Positions 30,384 through 41,570 of a stretch of 64,000 bases of DNA are shown here, one piece after another. The stretch is taken from positions 62,001 to 126,000 of the forward strand of contig WNNJ02003462.1 of NCBI GenBank assembly GCA_012934845.2, written 5' to 3'. The translations under genes and the position numbers were made by a program. Source of the stretch: Pomphorhynchus laevis (lineage: Eukaryota; Acanthocephala; Palaeacanthocephala; Echinorhynchida; Pomphorhynchidae). Every line of letters begins with the position of its first letter. Positions within the stretch are counted from its first letter, which is position 1. The notes beneath the pieces are model-generated. The model was not told the origin of the DNA. It did not search any database and saw only the letters and a program-made list of their open reading frames with translations.

Positions 30384-31400
30384 TTACATATCTAGTTTGG
30401 TTAAGGAGCTTAATAGAAGATGAAGTCTATCTGCTATCCTATCGAGTTCACACTGTTGTGATCTGTCAGACCTGAGTATCAAGCTTTGTTCGCTGTAGAA
30501 TTTTTGCTTTTCTTTATTAAGTTTAGTACTCACGTTATCGCAACTATTTAAAGTGTCTCTAACCATTCTTTCAGCAGCGAGAATAAGTCCTCTAAATTCG
30601 TCTTCTCTCTTCACAGATTCTACTTTAAATGCATTCAATATTCTATCAAAGTCATACTTAATCATATCTATTTGTAAAATCATCCAATCCGTTGTGAACG
30701 CGGCCACGTTTAATATCAAGTTATCCCTAATTCGTGAATCGATTGTGGGAACTACATTTCTACACTGTATAATCTTATCGGCTCGTGAATTGTCTATTTG
30801 GGGTAAAGTTTTATTCAGTATAGGAGATGTCCCGCTGGAATCGCATTTTCGGTTACATCGTCGGCTAACAATTTCTATGGTTTGAACTATTGAAATATCT
30901 CTAATATTTTCAAGTGAATTCCTGATAAACATCATAACATTATCAGTTATTTGAAGGGTATTATTCTCGGATTCAACAGTCTGGGTATGCTTATCTGCTG
31001 CGAGTTCTGCCTGTCTTGACGATATCGTGATAAGCTTCTGCAATTTCTGTGTAAGGCCGTTTTGACATTTTGCTAGTTTATTTAAAATAGCGGATAGCTG
31101 TTGCTTTTGAATAGCTAACAATTCTAGATAATTGTTCAGATCGATATTGTCCTTTTGTACGCCTACATTCAATTTACATGGATTATAAGTTTGAGTACTT
31201 GTACTAACCACTACTGGTGAGCATTGTGTTGTAACGGATGTCTGTTTGGGTACAATACGTAATTTGCGATTAAGCTGTAGTGAAAGTAATTGGTCTACAC
31301 TGTGCTGGAGTTTTTCAAAACATTTGCTTTGCTCTGTTTTCATTTTACAACGGTACTGTAAGATTTCATCTGATGCGTTGCAAATTAGATCAGAGTGCAT
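30384..31400 (-). CDS. Uncharacterised protein with TQT motifs, possible dynein light chain partner
   Basis: 338 residues, single exon, not recognised. It looks soluble and mostly helical, with heptad-like leucines (about residues 22-48 and 88-135) and a C-terminal helical part (about 225-338). There is no signal peptide or membrane segment. Three short motifs resemble LC8 dynein-light-chain binding sites: STQT (68-71), GVQ (80-82) and the classical KHTQT (137-141). Such strings are typical of centrosomal, spindle or cargo-adaptor scaffolds, but this is inference. Base composition is coding-like and far less AT-biased than the flanks, and no transposon similarity is seen. The start is the first ATG; an upstream exon is possible. 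It ends close to the satellite at 31.7 kb. Confidence 0.6.
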   Translation of the reverse strand: MHSDLICNASDEILQYRCKMKTEQSKCFEKLQHSVDQLLSLQLNRKLRIVPKQTSVTTQCSPVVVSTSTQTYNPCKLNVGVQKDNIDLNNYLELLAIQKQQLSAILNKLAKCQNGLTQKLQKLITISSRQAELAADKHTQTVESENNTLQITDNVMMFIRNSLENIRDISIVQTIEIVSRRCNRKCDSSGTSPILNKTLPQIDNSRADKIIQCRNVVPTIDSRIRDNLILNVAAFTTDWMILQIDMIKYDFDRILNAFKVESVKREDEFRGLILAAERMVRDTLNSCDNVSTKLNKEKQKFYSEQSLILRSDRSQQCELDRIADRLHLLLSSLTKLDM

Positions 31401-31470
31401 TTTCAGTTCAAAAATGACAAATAACTGACGTGTACATTTATTTAATCCAAGTTTTTGCCTCTTTGGTTTT

Positions 31471-31610
31471 ATCTTCAGATAAGAACTTGATTTTAAGTTG
31501 ATATTAAATTATAATAAATTCTTAATTATCTTCAGATAAGAATTTGATTTTTAATTAATATTTAATTATAATCAATTTTTAATTATCTTCGCATAAGAAT
31601 TTGATAAGCA
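31471..31610. repeat. 57-bp tandem repeat, about 2.4 units
   Basis: ATCTTCAGATAAGAA-TTGAT recurs at 31471, 31528 and 31585. AT-rich, non-coding. Confidence 0.75.
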
Positions 31611-31694
31611 GAATTATAATCTCATATTTCAACAGAAGATAACTAAGCTATAAAAAATAAGATATAAAAAAATTAAAGAGATAACATACACATT

Positions 31695-32246
31695 GCAGGT
31701 CAATTCAATCAGTTGCAGATCAATCCAATTAGTTGCAGATCAATTCAATAAGTTGCAGATCAATTTAATCAGTTGCAGATCAATTCAATCAGTTGCAGTT
31801 CAATTCAATTAGTTGCAGATCAATTCAATCAGTTGCAGATCAATTCAATCAGTTGCAGATTAATTCAATCAGTTGCAGATTAATTCAATCAGTTGCAGAT
31901 CAATTCAATCAGTTGCAGATCAATTCAATCAGTTGCAGATCAATTCAATCAGTTGCAGATCAATTCAATCAGTTGCATATTAATTCAATCAGTTGCAGAT
32001 TAATTCAATCAGTTGTAGATTAATTCAATCAGTTGCAGATTAATTCAATCAGTTGCAGATCAATTCAATCAGTTGCAGATCAATTCAATCAGTTGCAGAT
32101 TAATTAAATCAGTTGAAATCAATTCAATCAGTTGCATATCAATTCAATCAGTTACATATCAATTCAATTAGTTGAGGATTAATTCAATAAGTTGTAGATC
32201 AATTTAATTAGTTGCAGATCAATTCAATCAGTTGCAGATCAATTCT
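31695..32246. repeat. 20-bp satellite array, about 27 units
   Basis: Unit CAATTCAATCAGTTGCAGAT, phase kept for most of the array, with a one-base slip near 32115. Substitutions cluster at the ends, while central units are nearly identical. The peptide frame through it (31793-32023) exists only because 60 bases are three units. The array stops abruptly at the 5' edge of a LINE. Confidence 0.92.
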
Positions 32247-35200
32247 CTTCCTCTGTGGATTTTGTGCTAACAAACTAATACGCAACCTCTATATCAGCAC
32301 ATATAAACTTCCAACACGTCAAATCAAACTACTCCCGTCGTTTCCGATGTTCTTTCTCCACCCACTGTTCCTGTCACCATACACACTTCCTATTCCATGT
32401 CATCGTAACTCCCCAAAACCCTTGTCCGGTTCCTCCTGTCTCGTGTCTAAATTACCTACATCAATGATCAAAATCTCAATCGTGACTTCACCCACTCACG
32501 TCACTTGTAATCCTTCACGAAAGCACTTTTCTTCTCGCGATTGTTGCCTCATCGTCATAAATATCACAACTTCCACCTCCTTATTTCAGCAAGCACGTCT
32601 CGACCACGATGTTTTCGCCTTCAGATTCATCATATCGTCTCTTGATCCTACAAATAACCCATCTTTTTCAACGACATCTCTCCCGGCACATTCATCCGCC
32701 TTCTCATTTCGCAATCTAATCCTTTCGGACCCCTCTCCTGAAAATTTTTGCAAGCATCGCTTTCACGCATTTTCTGTCTTTTCCCAACGATTTAAACTCA
32801 TGTCATCTTCAGCCACTCGCATTTTTCCCGTCGCACCCCCTTTCGAAATAGCTCAACTATCTTCTGCCCGCCTCAAAAAACGTCGTCGCGAGGAAACGAT
32901 TAAGCATCCTCTCCATCCGAAACATCGACAAAAATTTTCAAGTTGTTCACACCCGCCCAAATTCGATGGCGCTCCATATCCCCTATGTGTATTCTCAGTT
33001 AGTCCCTTACACAATCACACACGGTTTCCGCCTCGGCATCAACAACACTAGATCTATTCTCCTTAAATTATATATAATTCTCAACCATTTCACCACGCAA
33101 TCAATCGATCTCTTCTGCATCACCGAATCGTGGCACTCCGACTTTGACGACCTATTCATTCGCCGTCTGCTTTCTACTGATTGCTAACTAGTCAAAAATT
33201 CCCATTCACCTCAAATCATCATCTTTCCAAATTCTCTAATCATAACGGCATTATCGCTTTGACCGTCGCCCCGCGTCGATTCGCAAAATCACTCCCCCTT
33301 TCAGTCCTTGCTCTTTTAAATTGCTCACTTTTCGTTATTCCTGCCCTATGATTCTGAATCTCGCCATTGGATACCGTCTGTTTCATCAGCTTCTACTACT
33401 TATTCTTTAGCGAACTCGCTAACCTTCTGTCCCACTGTTCTTTGTCATCCATCCATTCACTCGTTCTTGGCGACTTTAACATTACATCGACCGCCCCTCG
33501 TCCACCAATTCCATAAGGTTCATCAACATTATATCCAACTACTACAAATTCATCTCCACTGCCCAACACATATCCTTGGCGGGTCACTCGACATCATCGC
33601 TGTCTACGATCGTTTTATTGCTTACACCTCACTGCCAACCTCCGATCCTGTCTATCCGATTCTTTTCTCGTCACTCTTGATCTCACTTCCAACCATAACC
33701 AGCCTCACACACCGACCATTATGTGTTGCCTGTGGAGATATCTTGATCTCCCTCTTCTCCATTCTGTCTTATTCAAATCGTCTATCTTATCTCCTACAAT
33801 AGCATCATCCTATCCTAACGATCTCCCCTTAATTTTCGACTCTGAACTATCATTTACTCTCGATCTTATCTTGCCCTTCACGCCTCACCCTCACCGTCGC
33901 TTGCACCGTGCCCCATGGTTTGACATCCAATGCCTACTCTCAAAGCGTCGATTCCGTCATGCTTTTCGAGTCTATCATTGATATCTCAGACATAATATCG
34001 GCTCGCTCATTCCGTCTCTCATTGATTCCTATCTTGCTCTTCGCAGGTCTCATCACAACCTACCACGTACCGAATGCAATTCCTTGCTGCGTAAAATCAT
34101 CACTTCATTCAACTCTAAGACTCTCTGACATACTTTTAACTCGATTTTTTCTCACTTATCTTCACCTTGCAACAGTAATCCCCATTACTATTCGTCATTT
34201 CTCCAGACCAAAGTATCCACCTTGCTCTTTCACACCCGTGTATCATTCCCATCCCACTCTTCCCTGCCCTAGCCTCATCCTCCCGGAACTCTTTCAACTT
34301 ATCAGTGTCTCACCTGCCGAAGTATCATCTGTCATCATGTCCTTGCTCGACAAAATCTCACCTGCCGATCACCCGCCTACCATCATACTTAAATTCATAT
34401 GTTCATCGATATCCACTTTCCTCATTACCTTATTAAACTCGTCCATCCCCAGTCGTATCTTCCATTTACACTAAAAATCCGCCATCGTTCGTCCTATCCT
34501 TAAGAACCAATCGCTCGACCCCTACCTTCCTTCAAGCTATCGCCCCATTTCACTCCTCCCTACTCTTTCTAAGCTCTTAGAATGCATTATTTTTAATACA
34601 GATCAACGTTTATCTCTCTTCATTCAATCTGTAATCTCCTTCCCAATACCTTTCCGCTCAAATCATTCCACATAAATTGTCTGCATTAATGTTCACAATG
34701 ACCTACTCATTTATTGTGACAAGGCTCTATATAGTGTTCTTATATCCCTCGATCCCTCCTCCGCCTTCGACATCGTCGACCACTCCATCCTCCGGTCTCG
34801 CCTTCGTTATGATTACGGTTTTTATTCCTCCTCCGTATCATGGTTTGCATCATATCTATCTGACCGTTCTTTTCGTTTCTGTTCTAATTCATCATCTTCC
34901 CTATCCATAATTTTTTGTGGGGTCACACAAGGTTCGGTCATAGGTCCCCTGCTTTTCTCTCTTCTACTTTGCGATCTTTATCCGTTCATTAAACTTTACT
35001 CCTTTAGCATTATGCAACACGCCGATGACATACTCATCTATGCTCATGCAACCAGCCATCGCATATACGATATCGGCATTTCTGCCTCCAACTGTCTTTC
35101 TTCTATCTACAAACGTCTCTCTTATCTTCATCTCATTCTAAATCTAGACAAGCCCAAAATAATGTGGATCCTATTCCGTCAACCTAGCATATCTCCTCCC

Positions 35201-35745
35201 CCTGTATCTTTTGCCTTATCAATCATCCCCATAGTCCACAATCTCACTTTCTTAGGATTCCATTTCGATGATCAATTTTTCCTTAAATCCTTTATCCGCG
35301 ACAAGATCCGCTTGTCTAACTTAATTATCCATTACATCAGCTGTATCCGCCCCCTTATCAACTTACATTATTGTATTTTCTTTGCTCCTACGTCTTCGTC
35401 GCTTTTACCACGCTACCACACATCCTGCCCAACTCGACTGGCTCACCATCCACATTCGCATCCAGCTCCGCCTTTTCGTCACTTTTCGTCTCATCACTGT
35501 CGGCTCCCCATCGTTTATCAACCCCCTTTCTTAGACGACACCCGCCCCACCTCTCTATCACTGCGTTCCCGTCATTCCCTCTTACTCCACGCTCCCAATT
35601 ACTCTAACTACTACGGTCTCCGATCCTTCCTCGTCACTGCCCCCTCGCCTGGAATCAGCCCATCTCGACGTCCGCCGCGTTCCTTTTTTATCACATTCAA
35701 ATACCTCCTCCGTTCATACCTTCTCGACACATGATTTAGACTTTT
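32247..35745 (+). mobile_element. CR1/L2-like LINE, 5'-truncated, decayed
   Basis: Plus-strand remnants in order. CGFCANKL is the end of an ORF1 zinc-finger-like part. Endonuclease text SIDLFCITESWHSDFDDL follows at about 33095-33160. RT blocks are seen at about 34740-35070: the DHSILRSRLRYDYGF-like block, TQGSVIGPLLFSLLL and HADDILIY. The copy at 58.2-60.85 kb shares all of these. It is interrupted by several frameshifts and stops, and no frame is intact. The coding strand is strikingly rich in C and T and poor in G. Its 5' edge directly abuts the 20-bp satellite. Confidence 0.8.
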
Positions 35746-36049
35746 GTTGTTTCTTCTTCGTGGTCATGTAAGCGTGTGCCAGCACGCATTTGTGACGTAA
35801 AAATAAGTCTACTTTTTTAAGCTATACAATAGATAATGAATATATTTAATATTCTAATAAAGTAGATGTTAATCGCGAATAAAGCGAATTAATTATTAAT
35901 AAACTTGCAATTGTTGTAAGTTAATGCCATAACTTCACTAAGAATGGAAGATAAGATTGAAGATTAAGTAGATCATATTTATACAATAGAGCGATGTAAT
36001 TTTCTTTTTACTAGTGGAAAGGAATATGAAAAATTGAAACGAATATGTA
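35746..36049. other. Spacer after the LINE
   Basis: Probable remains of the LINE 3' UTR (to about 35810), then AT-rich sequence. No gene seen. Confidence 0.4.
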
Positions 36050-36330
36050 TAGTGACATTTGCGGAGCTCAATATGTTGGCGAAACAGAGCTTCCTACGAG
36101 TCAGCGATTAAGTAATTGGCATTTAACTAAAATAAACTTCATATTGCAACATATGCCTTCGTTGACATTTATTGTCCCATTATAGTATTTTATATTACAA
36201 TAATTGTATATTACACATCTTAACCTTTCATAATCGTTAATTAATCTTTGATTTATTGAACAAATGATATATTTAGACAAGTTTGTTATATTTACATCAA
36301 GATCTTTCGCCTATTATCTCTTAAAAAGAG
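36050..36330. mobile_element. Penelope-like fragments: GIY-YIG piece (+) joined to N-terminal piece (-)
   Basis: Plus strand, about 36050-36125: a peptide with CGAQYVGET followed by an R...H, the start of the GIY-YIG nuclease that Penelope-like elements carry after the RT. From 36166 to about 36330 the minus strand matches the N-terminal region seen at 21905-22100 and 23215-23425. The two pieces are therefore head-to-tail inverted within 40 bases of each other. Neither is intact. Confidence 0.62.
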
Positions 36331-36814
36331 ATAAACATAAATAATTGAATGATTTAATGTAGTTTTAATCAAACACTTAAATGGTTAATTATTCTAATTA
36401 TTTAAGGTATATTTTTATTTTTATTTGAATATCAGCTGTAATAAAGATCATTACAGAGGATTAGAATCCATGTATTTATTATAATTAATCAATAAATTTA
36501 ATTTATAATTTAGTAATAGCAAATTTGTTATTTTCATTATTATCATAAACTCCGCTCGTCAAATTCCGCAACTCAATAGTGCATTTGTTAATATACATTT
36601 AAAATAATGATTTTTGAAACCATAATCTGTTTAATAAAATTTAATATTTTTAAGGATATTAATATTTTTTAAATATATTAAATTTCCACGTTTAATTTTT
36701 CAATTATTCAATTAACGTAATTTCTAACTTGAAAAAGTATCGTCTATCAAATATCTAAATAAATTTTGTAAAAATATTATAAATATTTTGCTCGCCGAAA
36801 TAATAGGATAACAT
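36331..36814. other. AT-rich spacer
   Basis: No gene or RNA supported. Confidence 0.5.
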
Positions 36815-37168
36815 AATAGGATACTGGATGGACTGGGAGTGCTTCTTTACAATGTCCTTGATCTCGCGCTCTTCAAGGTACTCCTCCAACTGGTCCTCCT
36901 TTAGCCAGAGTGTTATCTTTGTCCAGCGGCCCAGACGTTCACCGTAGTGTCCTGGCGCACCTTGAAGTTTCTGACCGCACTCAACTCCCAGATGTACTGA
37001 TAGTCGTCATTATGCTTGGACACGATCGTGACCTTGTCCGCGATCAAATATGCCGAGTAGAAGCATACTCCAAACTGCCCAATCATGATGATGTCGGATC
37101 CGCTCTGGAGGGCCTCTATAATGGCACGCGTCCTACTGCGAGCAATCGTGCCCAAATTGTTCACCATG
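36815..37168 (-). pseudogene. HSP90 fragment (cytosolic type), frameshifted
   Basis: Minus-strand text matches the HSP90 ATPase domain: [29 protein letters not shown] (canonical GQFGVGFYSAYL) and SKHNDD. In another frame come [17 protein letters not shown] and [10 protein letters not shown]. The frame changes near the RQD...ERLG region (about 36930). A glycine of the GxFGVGFYS motif is Cys. Only about 115 codons of a protein of roughly 720 remain, with no flanking exons visible. It is much more GC-rich than its surroundings, as expected of codons from a highly expressed gene. Most likely a truncated processed copy; gene capture by a transposon is an alternative. Confidence 0.85.
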
Positions 37169-37249
37169 TTGCCCTTTTATAGTAACATATTATTTTGACG
37201 GTTCTTAAGAAACCGCTTATATTATATGATCATTTTATTGCCACATCTT

Positions 37250-37915
37250 ATGTAGCAATAAAATGTCGAGGAGAGGATTAGTTGTTAAGCAATGAAAGGT
37301 GAGGGAAGGTGGTTTGTGAATAAGATAGTCGTTCCTGGCTATGCGGAGTGCTGCATTAATCCAACAACCAGTTTTGTCGTTAAAGTAATTAAGTAACATG
37401 TCATAACCGCTACCTATATACGATTGAGAAGGCCACGGTTGTGAATTTCTCCCAGCCGGATATAGATATTATCTACGCTGATGTGTTTACCGTTTTTACA
37501 TAGTGATATAGTTAAACAAGACAAAAAAAGAGGCATCCTACTGGAGTGGGATGCCTCTTCCTAGTCAGAACCTGAGGTGAAAAGGTTGGTTTTCTCAAGC
37601 CGGCTAGACTAGGTGGAGACACTTGCCCACGGGCATTATTTTCATTTCCCTGGAAACCGCCGCTAGTTCCCATGCTTTTTCTTTTTTCGCCAGTTTGAGT
37701 GAAGCAAGGCCTTGTAAGGATGCATCTGTTTTCTTTGAGTACGGGACCTTTTCGTCCTTGAAGTAGTCTTAGGAAGTGTTCGTACTTCGTCTAGCTCTGA
37801 GGATAAGTGTAGGAAACGTTTTTGTAGTTCTTGCATGTTGGCTTGTTGCCTTTAATCTATGATTTTGATTATTTCCTTCTGCGTCATTATATTATCGTTA
37901 AAATTAGATTTGGCC
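37250..37915 (-). mobile_element. I/Jockey-like LINE, left part of a copy split by a gypsy element
   Basis: Bases 37255-37520 match, on the minus strand, the endonuclease start of ORF2 (compare 43200-43380 and 46140-46310). Bases 37520-37915 match the end of ORF1 (EIIKIID then RQQANMQELQK, parallel to EILKLIEMQHQASMIQLEK of the ORF1 at 41571). The rest of the same ORF1 resumes at 40786-41340. Confidence 0.78.
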
Positions 37916-40785
37916 GCTTCCCCAGTGCTAGTACATAGCAAAGATCGCATAGATGATAATACTTTAGGTAGAACTTTTTCCCTATTTTTAAAAGACAGAT
38001 TTCTTGATTTAGTTTCTAACTGTATCGTCTTCCAAATTAATCCGACATATCTTTCGGCTTGACCGTTACCGCGCGGGTTGTAAGGTGTACTTCTACTGTA
38101 GGCTATGCCCTGAGATGATAGAAAATCACTGAACTCACGAGATTGAAAACATGATCCTTGATCCGTGTGTATTCTACCAGGACTACCAAAAATACTTATG
38201 ATTTGTCGTAGTGCAGTAATTACTGACAGGGATGAACAGTCTTTACAAGGAATCGCAAACGGAAAACGGGAGAATTCATCGACAACGCAAAGTAGATAAC
38301 GGTTTCTAGTAACGGATTCAAGCGGACCTTTGAAATCTACACATAATCTCTCGAATGTCTGATTGGCGTTAACGTGGCTAACGGTAGGTTTACAAAAGCG
38401 AGGTTTCAGTTCGGCACAGATATGGCAACTATTAACAACTTTCGTAACGTCTGATTTATCATATGGCAAGCGATGCTGTGTAACGAAACGCAACATTCTA
38501 GTAATGCCAGGATGACAAAGAGTATTGTGAATGTGTTCTAATTGGTTCAATGATCCAGTATGGGCACACATGTGCGTAACTCTTGACATAGCGTTGGCTG
38601 CCTTATTTTCACTTCCCATACGATACTAAATTTCGTATTCATAAGGAGCTAATTCAAGTCGCCATCGAGGCACTTTATCATTTTTAATCTTGCTCGAATG
38701 AGCTCTACCAAACATGAAAGAAACAGAGCGTTGATCTGTTATTATAGTGAACGGTTTACCAAGTAAATAATGCTTCCAATATTGAATGCTATTTACAATG
38801 GCCTGGGCCTCTTTTTCAATGATGGACTAATGTAACGCAGTTTTTGGTAAGGTTTGTGAAAAAAACGCAATCGGCTTTGATGTTTGGCTCAGAACGGCAC
38901 CACTCGACGAATATGATGCATAAGTCTCTACGGTCAAAGGAAGATCGTGAGTATACGCTGTTAGAGTTGCCTCATAAATTTCATTCTTCAAGTCATCAAT
39001 AGCTTTGTTAACATCACTTGAAGGCGGATATGTATCACAATCGAGCAAAGGTCTAATTTTTCGCGAAAACGAAGGTATCCATTTAGAATAATATGCAAGG
39101 AAACCCGTTAGACGCTGCATAGATTTTCTATCTGTAGGAATCGGAAAATTGATAAGTGGCTTGACACGATTGGGATCCGGTTTAATAGTACCTTTTGATA
39201 GTTGATATCCCAAGAAATTCAACATTTTTTGGCGATATTTTGTTTTCTCCTTGGTCAACGTGAGATTCACTCTCTTTGCAACTTCACAAAATTTTTGATA
39301 CCGTTCATCGTGTTCCTCATAGCTTCGCCCGCAAATAATTATGTCGTCTAAGTAGGCATAGACACCGGCTAAGTTATCCTTGATTAATTGGTTAATTATA
39401 CGCTGAAAAACGCATACACAGTTGGTTAGTCCAAAAGGGATTCGGCGGTACTGATATAAATTCCCATCTGCTTCGAAAGCAGTGTATGGCCCATCTTGAC
39501 ACAACATAGGTATTTCGTAATAAGCTTGGGATAGGTCAACGGTTGTATATACCGAGTATGAAGCTATATCGGAGATCATGGAGTCGATTCTTGAAATAGG
39601 ATATACAATCAGTAACGTGTAACGAGTGATAGTACATGAGTAATCTACGACCATTCTTGACTTTCGTCCGTTGTTTGCCACCACTAGAACTTGAGCTCTC
39701 CATTTACACAAGTAAGTTTTAATTTGAAGGTAAGATACCACCGCATCGTCAATAAAATTGTCTGGACTCCCCGTATCCAGAAGTGATTGAAACGATTTGT
39801 TAGCTATCAAAACTTTCTGGTACGTTTGACTTTGGTTGAATATAGATGCATAATATAGAGCAGCGGATGTTGACGGAGTATTCTTTAAACTACGAGAGCG
39901 AAAAACGTTTGCAAAATGACCGCTTTTACCGCATGAATGGCAAGTTGAATCCGAGCTGGACAATTTAATCGAATATGGTACGATCCACCACAAAATATAC
40001 AACGTTTTTGACTTTCAGAGAAGCGTGTTAGTTTATTTGTTTTCAGTGCAGCGAGAGTATCAAATTGTTCATTATCTTCACATGATTTATCAACCAGACT
40101 GACCTGAGTAAATGCGAGACTTGATGTTTCTGCGGAAGATATTATCGCGGCATGTTGTTGAGCTGCTTCGAGTGATTTGGCAATCGTCACTAGTTCGTCA
40201 AGATCAGTTACTCGAGATTCAAGGAGACGTTGTCTAATGTAATTATTGTAAAGTCCTTGAATAAAAGAATCTGTAATATGTGCATTACGATTTGAAGAAG
40301 CATCCACAGGTTGAAAATCGCGTAGATTAGCGAAATCGCCAAGCATTCGGAGATACTGATCTAATGTCATTGCCGGTTCTTGTCGGCAAGCATGAAGTTG
40401 CAACGTGCGAATAGAATATTTACAGGCTTTATGAATGCTCAATTCAAGATATTTACGGCCTCTTCATATAAAGTACACGCTTTGATTAATCCGAATAATT
40501 TCGTCGAGATGAGATTGACAAGTAATGGTAGCTTAGATTCGTCATTGAATCCTACTTGTAGACCAATAAAACTGTCGAGGCGTCGCTTCCAGTGTATCCA
40601 CTCTTCTCGAGAATTAGGACTGTCGATAGTTATATTTAATACTGAAAGCATTGATAGTTTTTCCATCTCGGTGAACCAATATTATTGAATAAATTGTAAT
40701 AAATAAGCAACGTTAAAACTGCTTTATTCAATAATATCTATAAATAAATAAAGTTATTAAAAAGTACAATCTGATCATTTCATAT
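37915..40785 (-). mobile_element. Ty3/gypsy-type LTR retroelement fossil inserted in a LINE
   Basis: A broken element, roughly four breaks, oriented on the minus strand. Parts: a gag-like region with CCHC knuckle motifs (about 39.9-40.67 kb), a protease/RT/RNase H region with YLDD (about 38.8-39.9 kb) and an integrase region with an HHCC-type start and a D-D-E-type core (about 37.9-38.6 kb). A short AT-rich stretch with an AATAAA signal and a TGG-starting primer-site-like sequence (about 40670-40780) may be what is left of one terminal repeat. No matching repeat is visible at the other end, which stops abruptly inside the integrase and joins LINE ORF1. Moderately old. Confidence 0.8.
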
Positions 40786-41340
40786 CATAGCATCGTCACA
40801 GTTAATACAGTGTGGCGGCTTTTCACACTTACAGCCCGCATGATTCTCAGAGGATCCACAAACTCCACACCTCCGAGGAAGATACCATTTAGAAGACCAG
40901 TGCCCCCATTTGTGACATGAATTACAATGGGTAAGTCAGTCCGTCAGAGTTAAGCACAATGAAGTATAAATTATGACCCAAAAAGGGGTTACGTGAGTTA
41001 TTCGCCTGAGAATGGGCATTGCTTGTGGAAGTTGAGCCGAAGGCCACGGGAATAAAAAAAGCCATCCACCGTGACCAAGAGGACATTGGAAATATCATAT
41101 TCATTTTCTAGCTCCTTCAAATCACTTCAGATAGAACGTGCGGTATATTTTTTTATCTTGATCGAAGCCTGAATAGGCTTGTATATTATTGTTCTAAAGT
41201 CAGAGAACTTTTATTAAGTAGTCTATGTATGTTATCGTCAGGTCAGAGGTACAGAATTAGATCCTTACCTCTGCCTTGTAGTACTTAATTATTTTGAACA
41301 AAATCCTGCTTATATATTGATAACCAAATTTATCCAAATT
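40786..41340 (-). mobile_element. I/Jockey-like LINE, right part of the split copy (ORF1)
   Basis: The minus-strand reading shows NPFLGHNLYFIVLNSDGLTY (compare NPFMGYNLIFSIIETDSLTY in ORF1 at 41571) and a CNSCHKWGHW knuckle, with degraded N-terminal ORF1 towards 41340. It lies head to head with the plus-strand copy that follows. Confidence 0.78.
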
Positions 41341-41570
41341 TACCCATTCTGGCACATTTAATCAAATTTACCCTTACTGGCACAAGAGGAAGCTCCACCT
41401 CCGAGCATGAGATAGAATTTGAAGAAAAATTTCCACTTACTTTTGAGATTGTATATGCATTTCCAGAAAAATGCATTTTATTGCTTTCCTTTGATCATCC
41501 GCAAACGTTATTCGTGCACATTACTTCGTTTGAACTGAATTCATTATTATAATCACAAAAATTCGAAAAA

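Noticed and set aside
31793-32023. Repetitive 76-residue protein
   Set aside because: It is the 20-bp satellite read in frame; three units make 20 codons, which keeps the frame open by arithmetic.
36910-37182. Plus-strand 90-residue frame
   Set aside because: Antisense shadow of the HSP90 fragment, which has clear similarity on the minus strand.
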